Of a stretch of 64,000 nt of DNA, positions 59,080 to 64,000 are shown one piece after another; positions within the stretch are counted from its first letter, which is position 1, and each line of letters starts with the position of its first letter. Origin of the DNA: Cheiracanthium punctorium. Lineage: Eukaryota > Arthropoda > Arachnida > Araneae > Cheiracanthiidae. The position numbers were made by a program, and so were the translations under genes. The stretch covers positions 806,001-870,000 of the forward strand of contig JAWZYV010002471.1 of the NCBI GenBank assembly GCA_038373885.1, written 5' to 3'. The notes beneath the pieces were generated by a model. The model was not told the DNA's origin. It made no database searches and was given only the letters and a program-made list of their open reading frames with translations.

Positions 59080-60930
59080 ATACTTTGAGATTCAATTAGG
59101 CAAATTGACACTAAGTAAAATGTTTACCGGTTGCATTTGGAAACATAATGTTAGCTAAACCCAACAGTATATAAATTTTACGCCATCACATTAAAAAATA
59201 TGAAGAATATAAATATAAAGAAAAATATTTTTAAAATCTTACTTTTTTTCTATAATAAGCAATATAATAGCAAAACTTATCTTAGTTTTAGTATAGTCTC
59301 TTGAAATATTATTTCAGGCACGAATAAAGAATATGGATTCAGTAAGCAGATAAAGAATAATATTCTATTTCCAAATGCAAGTAATAATCTCTTTAAGAGT
59401 ACAAATGTTGGTAACTATTATTTGAAAATATCGGACAGAAAAAAAATATCAATTAAAAACAAACCATTTATATTTTTGATAGAAAGGAAATAAGCCCACA
59501 TTATGCCGCATTATCCATTTAACACCGCTTTACCTTATATCTGTTTGTTATTTGCGACGTTCGATGCAACTTCTGAAACATTTTCACACTTTAGTAATTG
59601 ATATGTTTTTCAGGAATCTTCCATTATTTTAATTTCTGATATCATTCTTTTTACTAACCATTAAACTTTTGTTGAAATGCTGTGTAAACTTTAAAATAAT
59701 TTATTTCAAATGTTTGCTATTTCATATATAAATTTATTTTTTAACATTAGGTGTTTTTACATATTTATTTAAAATTAACTTCCGTATATATAACAAAGAG
59801 TTTGAAAAATATTTTCTTTTTCAGACAGCAGAAGAATCATGTTATTATTGTGAGAGCATACCACTGATTATGTATCTAATTTATTTCATCTCATTTTATT
59901 GTTAGATTGAATTAAAGGAATAGTGATACTTGACAATAACAATAATTTTTTTGTACAAGGTGCAATCTAGAGAAAATTATAACGTCTTATAAATCCGCAC
60001 CAGATGAAAATTTTTAAGCATAAAAATAACGTTTATTTTTATTGGGCGTATATTTAACATTTATATCTTCGAATGTCGCAATTTTGCCTAAGCAAAGTTT
60101 CTGAAACTAATAATACGAAAATTTTCATGTAGAATGTTTTAAAATATTTGCTGGATTAGACAGCATTTTCCAAAATGCGTAACCTGTGCGAGAAGGAGGT
60201 CTAAACATTCGTTTCACCTCTCTCTCTCTCGCTCTATATCAAAGAGAAATACATGGATAGTCATAAAAATTTTGCTGTAAAATATAACACTCACGAATAC
60301 CTAAAAATCAATTTCAGACTATTCTGAAATTCGTTCTTCAATGAGGATTGACGGGCATTCCGCCCCTTGCACATATCTTCCTTGAAAGAAAAAAATACTA
60401 TATGTAAAATACTTGATTTAAAATGTAACAAAAGTGGATCCTGTGTTTGGGCACAGCTGGCTTCTAATCGAAAAATCGTTGAAAATGTTTTCAATTTAAT
60501 AAAAAATACGACATTACTTTCCGGTCTCCATAATTATTTAATCGAATGCGAAAACTTGATCTGGTAAAATATGGATTCTGTGAATCTCCTAAAGCCTTAC
60601 CATTGTAATTGCCCGCTTATTTACACAATTATAGTTTGAATGAATTCGGAGAAAAAATCAGAGTTCCTTCTACTCATAACCAATTTATTTTAGAAGTAAA
60701 AAAATATTTACATAAAATAATCTATAGAGCGGTGTGGAGAATTGCACAAAAATATGTTTCGTAATTTTTCGAGAATTTTTTTTATAGCATCAAACAGCAA
60801 ATAGATAAAATATTCCCTTAATTTAAACAAATTTAATTTAGTGTTACCCAAATCCAACACATGTCTGACTTGAAGTATTATTTGCAATACGTAAAATCAC
60901 TAAAAATACTGGTGTTAAACGATAAAATAA
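59080..60930. other. Non-coding stretch
   Basis: A (TC)n run lies at 60221-60236. Overlapping open frames at 60291-60567 on both strands have no recognised domains. No gene is supported. Confidence 0.45.
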
Positions 60931-60937
60931 GTAAAAT

Positions 60938-61003
60938 CTTTGTGAAAAAACACACATAAAATGTTACTTATAAGTAACAATTTATGTGTATTTTTTCACA
61001 AAG
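60938..61003. repeat. 66-bp near-perfect palindrome, no loop
   Basis: Arms 60938-60970 and 60971-61003 match at 31 of 33 positions, meeting at ACTTATAAGT. Weaker pairing extends outwards (TAAAATAA / TTATTTTA) to about 60923-61018. Confidence 0.9.
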
Positions 61004-61946
61004 TTCCTATTTATTTTATAATTTGTAATAACTTTATCACTCCCAAAAAGGTGTAACAAGTGATTAATGAAAGCAGTGTGTAGAGCATTGTTAGGAATTA
61101 GGGCGTTTTCAAAGAACCAAAACAATGCCTAATTTATTTTTTCCTAAAGCCCAGACAGAGGATAGATTCTTTGAGCACGTCATAAACAGATTTCGGTAAA
61201 CATAAATTAGACTCATTTACAATGAAGATTATTTGTTTACAAATCCCACTTCTTAAATAGTAATAGTATTGTTTATACTTTGTACAAAATGCTTGAAATC
61301 GATAAAAATGTTGAGGGGTAAAATTACTAAATATTATAAAATATTCCAATTAGGAGAGGGATGTTATAAGGAAACCTTTAATCGAGTTAAAAGGAATTAG
61401 ACTCGACTTGTTTTCCTATTTATGTAGGGGAAGGTTGGGCAAAATGGGGTGGTAGGGCAAAACAGGGTTTTTGCTTTTCCAGCTTATCAAGTGCTGTCAT
61501 CTCAATTTCATTACTACAGGTTGTGCATAGCGTGTCTATGTTTCATTTCCACATGGGTTACTGCTGGCTGAGTCACAAACACATACGCTCCAAAGATTTA
61601 GTATTTCTTCCATTACCCTGATCTAAGGTAAGTGTAATGTTCCGATATTTTTTGTTAGGTTTGAATGCAGATACTAACGTGGCAGTTTACACTTGAAAAA
61701 AAATATAGTCCTAGTTATTTTGAATGGCTGCTTGTAAAGCAAAACGGGGTATCTCGAGGTGAATCAAAATGAGGTACCATGTCTGACCTTGACTGGGCCT
61801 GTGCTGAAGAAAAACGGTAGAAACGACGGGTGGCGGACAGTTCACAAGCTCCAAGATGTCCTTCTTGCTACTCTATCAACTGACGACAACCATCTGACAG
61901 TGATCCAGATGATGTAGATGTTACATGCCTGTACCATAATGATATA

Positions 61947-62821
61947 CAGGGTAAGTCCTGGAAATAATGTCAATAAGTCGATTAAAAATCATTTGTTGAA
62001 CTGTCTGTTACAAGTGATTAAAAATCTTCTAAATAGGCTCTTTCTGCATCAATGCATCGGATCCAGCGAGTATTCCAGCTCTCGAACGCATTGCGGTAGG
62101 CCTCCTCCAGAATGTCCTTCAATGCCACGGCCTCTTTTGATTCCATCTACTGTCCCGAAATGCTCACCTTTCATGGGTGTTTTGAGGTGTGGAAACAAAA
62201 AGAAGTTGGGAAGCTAGGTCCGTGCTATACGGGGGCTGGGGAATCGTGCAGGGGCGCCCCTGCTTTAACCAGGTAGTCGGAGATGATAAAGGTGGTGTGG
62301 GTCGGAGCATTATCGTGGTGCAACCTCCAGTTGTCGACGATGTCTGGCCAAACTAAACGAACACTTAATCGTCGGTCTGAGTTCAACAGTTCCCTCATTC
62401 TCGCCACATTGTCGGCTGTGGCGGTCGTGGATGGTCATCCGGCGCGATCCTCGTCATCGACCTCTTCCCGGCCATTCAAAAAGGCCCTGTGCAACCGAAA
62501 CACTTGCCGATCTGACAGGGCATCTTCTTTGCAAACTGACTTGATCATAGAAACAGTCTCCGTCGCGGTCTTTCCAAGTTTCAAGCAAAACTTGATTGCA
62601 ACTCTTTGTTCTAATGAGCACTGCATTTTTACTTGTACAAGGTCACGAAACAATTCTCACGAATAGGCTCATCCTCACTCTTCGGATACTCGCAGCACAC
62701 TGAGCGGTGGGTCGCTGTTTAGCTGACGTCACCCACTACCAGTTTTAACCGGTCCAATCGAGCTCCGACGTGCAGTTGCGTCACAATAAAGTCACTGACA
62801 TTACTTTCAAGACATACCCTG
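61947..62821 (-). mobile_element. mariner element, internally deleted, 875 bp
   Basis: TA lies on both sides (61945-61946, 62822-62823). The left end is CAGGGTAAGTCCTGGAAATA; the right end reverse-complemented is CAGGGTATGTCTTGAAAGTA, so the inverted repeats are clear. The length is below the usual ~1.3 kb because the transposase lost its centre. Confidence 0.85.
61970..62653 (-). pseudogene. mariner transposase, internal deletion, stop and frameshift
   Basis: Minus strand. The N-terminal DNA-binding part is readable: EQRVAIKFCLKLGKTATET, then DALSDRQVFRLHRAFLNGRE (62450-62620). One TGA follows EDRAG where the family has Arg; the frame continues PSTTATADNVARMRELLNSDRRLS. After SVRL it jumps to WPDIVDNWRLHHDNAPTH, so the region with the first catalytic Asp is deleted. 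HHDNAPTH holds the second Asp. A frame change leads to PQPPYSTDLAS with the third Asp. The C-terminus (AFESWNTRWIRCI) is recognisable near 62070. Inactive. Confidence 0.8.
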
Positions 62822-62831
62822 TATATTCAAG

Positions 62832-62906
62832 ATGAGTGTACAAGAAGAAAGATGGATCAAGTGCAGTGCTTGTAACAAATGGGATCATGAATTGTGCACT
62901 GATTGA
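62832..62906 (+). pseudogene. C-terminal zinc-finger-like tail of a pogo/Tigger-type transposase
   Basis: A 24-residue open tail, EERWIKCSACNKWDHELCTD, has the C-x2-C and H-x2-C arrangement of the PHD-like C-terminus found on many insect and arachnid pogo-type DDE proteins. It ends at TGA 62904-62906. The upstream part of the gene is displaced and destroyed by the mariner insertion. Confidence 0.5.
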
Positions 62907-63222
62907 CGATGACGATGATGGTTGAATGCGAACTGTGTACTATGTGAACTGTGAACTATGCGAACTGTGTAACCCGTTTTGCCCTATCCCATCGGGCAAA
63001 ATGCAGTATTTTGCAGCTTTGTATATGTTAAGATACATATCCCAAAATATTTAGCGAATTTCAAGTTTCGATACTGCAGAAAAACAACCAATATTGTAGA
63101 GTTGAAATAAGTATCACTTGTTTAATTTATCTCTATTTGTCACAGAGTTATCGACCAGAATAACCTTAAGTATTCCATTTTGTCCACCCTTCCCCTATCT
63201 GTTAAAAATGCGACTTTTACAA

Positions 63223-64000
63223 TCTATATAAATAAAATTAGACTTTTGTCTGTACATTTCTTGGAATTCAATAATTTTGCGATTTCTATCTGTTTCAAAC
63301 ACCCGGGACTCCGATGCGACCCTCAAAAAAAAGTTTGTCTGTCTGTCATTCTGTCATTCTGTCCGTGACGCTTTTTTTGTTTAAGCATCTCGTAAAAACG
63401 GCTGAAGCGAATGATATGAAATTTGGTGTCATGATAGGTGGTCACTCAACTTAAAACATAGGTGTCCAATTTTTAAAAAATCTTGATTAGATTTTCAGAT
63501 TTTGCGAAAATCGTTTCAAACTGCTTAAATTTGTGTTCAAGCATCACGCAAAAACGACTGAAGCGAATGATATGAAATTGGGTGTCATGATAGGTGGTCA
63601 CTCAACTTAAAACATAGGCGTCCAATTTTTAAAAAATCTTGATTGGATTTTGAGATTTTGCGAAAATCCTTTCAAACTGCGTGAATTTGTGTTCAAGCAT
63701 CACGTAAAATCGACAGAAGCGAATGATATGAAATTGGGTGTCATGATAGGTGGTCACTCAACTTAAAACATAGGGGTCCAATTTTTAAAAAATCCTGATT
63801 GGATTTTGAGATTTTGCGAAAATCCTTTCAAACTGCGTAAATTTGTGTTCAAGCATCACGTAAAAGCAACTGAAACGAATGATATGAAATTAGGTGTCAT
63901 GATAGGTGCTCACTCAACTTAAAACATAGGCGTCGAATTTAAAAAAAATCTTGACTAGATTTTGAGATTTTGCGAAAATCATTTCAAACTGCGTAAATTT
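63223..64000 (+). repeat. 156-bp tandem repeat with Helitron-like 5' start, runs off the window
   Basis: Begins TCTATATAAATAAAATTAG after an A, the form of many arthropod Helitron 5' ends (TC start, A^T insertion). It is followed by GTCTGTCTGTC-like sequence. From about 63383 a unit (AAGCATCACGTAAAA, then GCGAATGATATGAAATT and GTCATGATAGGTGGTCACTC) repeats at 63383, 63539, 63695 and 63851, period 156. The Helitron assignment is inference; the right end is outside the window. Confidence 0.6.

Larger units (their letters stand above)
61427..63195 (+). mobile_element. Decayed pogo/Tigger-like transposon, 1.77 kb, host of a mariner
   Basis: TA flanks both ends (61425-61426, 63196-63197). The left end is GGGGAAGGTTGGGCAAAATG; the right end reverse-complemented is GGGGAAGGGTGGACAAAATG. 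Internal GGCAAAACAGGG and GCAAAACGGGGT repeats echo the ends. A small zinc-finger-like tail remains of its gene. The mariner at 61947-62821 splits it. Confidence 0.7.

Noticed and set aside
62283..62666. 127-codon plus-strand frame
   Set aside because: Antisense shadow of the mariner transposase.

Overview
The window is AT-rich, intron-and-repeat-dominated animal DNA. It looks arachnid, most likely spider. The reasons are a single-exon divergent ionotropic receptor, a jockey-type retroelement with an RNase H domain, Tc1/mariner transposons, and many hAT, pogo and piggyBac-type miniature elements. No rRNA, tRNA, CRISPR or bacterial-style operon was seen. The only plausible intact host gene is the ionotropic receptor at 13514-14722 (+). 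Almost everything else recognisable is mobile DNA at various stages of decay.

Layout. 0-5.4 kb: non-coding, with a hAT-type MITE (275-436), a pogo-type MITE carrying 75-bp tandem repeats (561-935) and a CAGCTG-rich interspersed repeat. 5.4-6.6 kb: a terminal-inverted-repeat element with three 173-bp tandem units and a perfect 30-bp palindrome. 6.7-7.8 kb: a broken Tc1-like copy on the minus strand. 8.7-10.2 kb: a structurally complete Tc1-like element (TIRs, TA duplication, DD34E transposase) spoiled by one stop codon. 12.2-14.7 kb: a very weak receptor-like relic and the ionotropic receptor. 16.8-18.4 kb: a decayed jockey-like RT/RNase H fragment.

23.1-41.7 kb is the main feature: an 18.6-kb composite bounded by ~430-bp inverted terminal repeats. 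It has a 3-bp target duplication (GCT), and a neighbouring 49-bp repeat preserves the empty site. Inside are six fragments (G1-G6) of one gene, six right-terminal-repeat copies, and spacer modules (S, S', U) arranged as higher-order tandem repeats. The gene has the acidic pattern HEEAD / SDTD / TGCDF with spacing like the XPG/FEN-1 nuclease core. That fold together with a 3-bp target duplication suggests an Academ-like DNA transposon (inference). Two gene copies share a TTAA-flanked piggyBac-type MITE; three hAT-type MITE copies lie elsewhere in the array.

41.7-64 kb: mostly empty AT-rich sequence, with a 265-bp fold-back element (44.4 kb) and a TTA-flanked transposon carrying a decayed, widely distributed unnamed protein (51.7-53.2 kb). 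Further on are short tandem duplications, a possible SINE, a 66-bp near-perfect palindrome, and a mariner nested inside a pogo/Tigger-like element (61.4-63.2 kb). The window ends in a 156-bp tandem repeat running off the edge.

The genes do not form a pathway. The biology here is transposon nesting and local amplification beside a chemosensory-type receptor gene.
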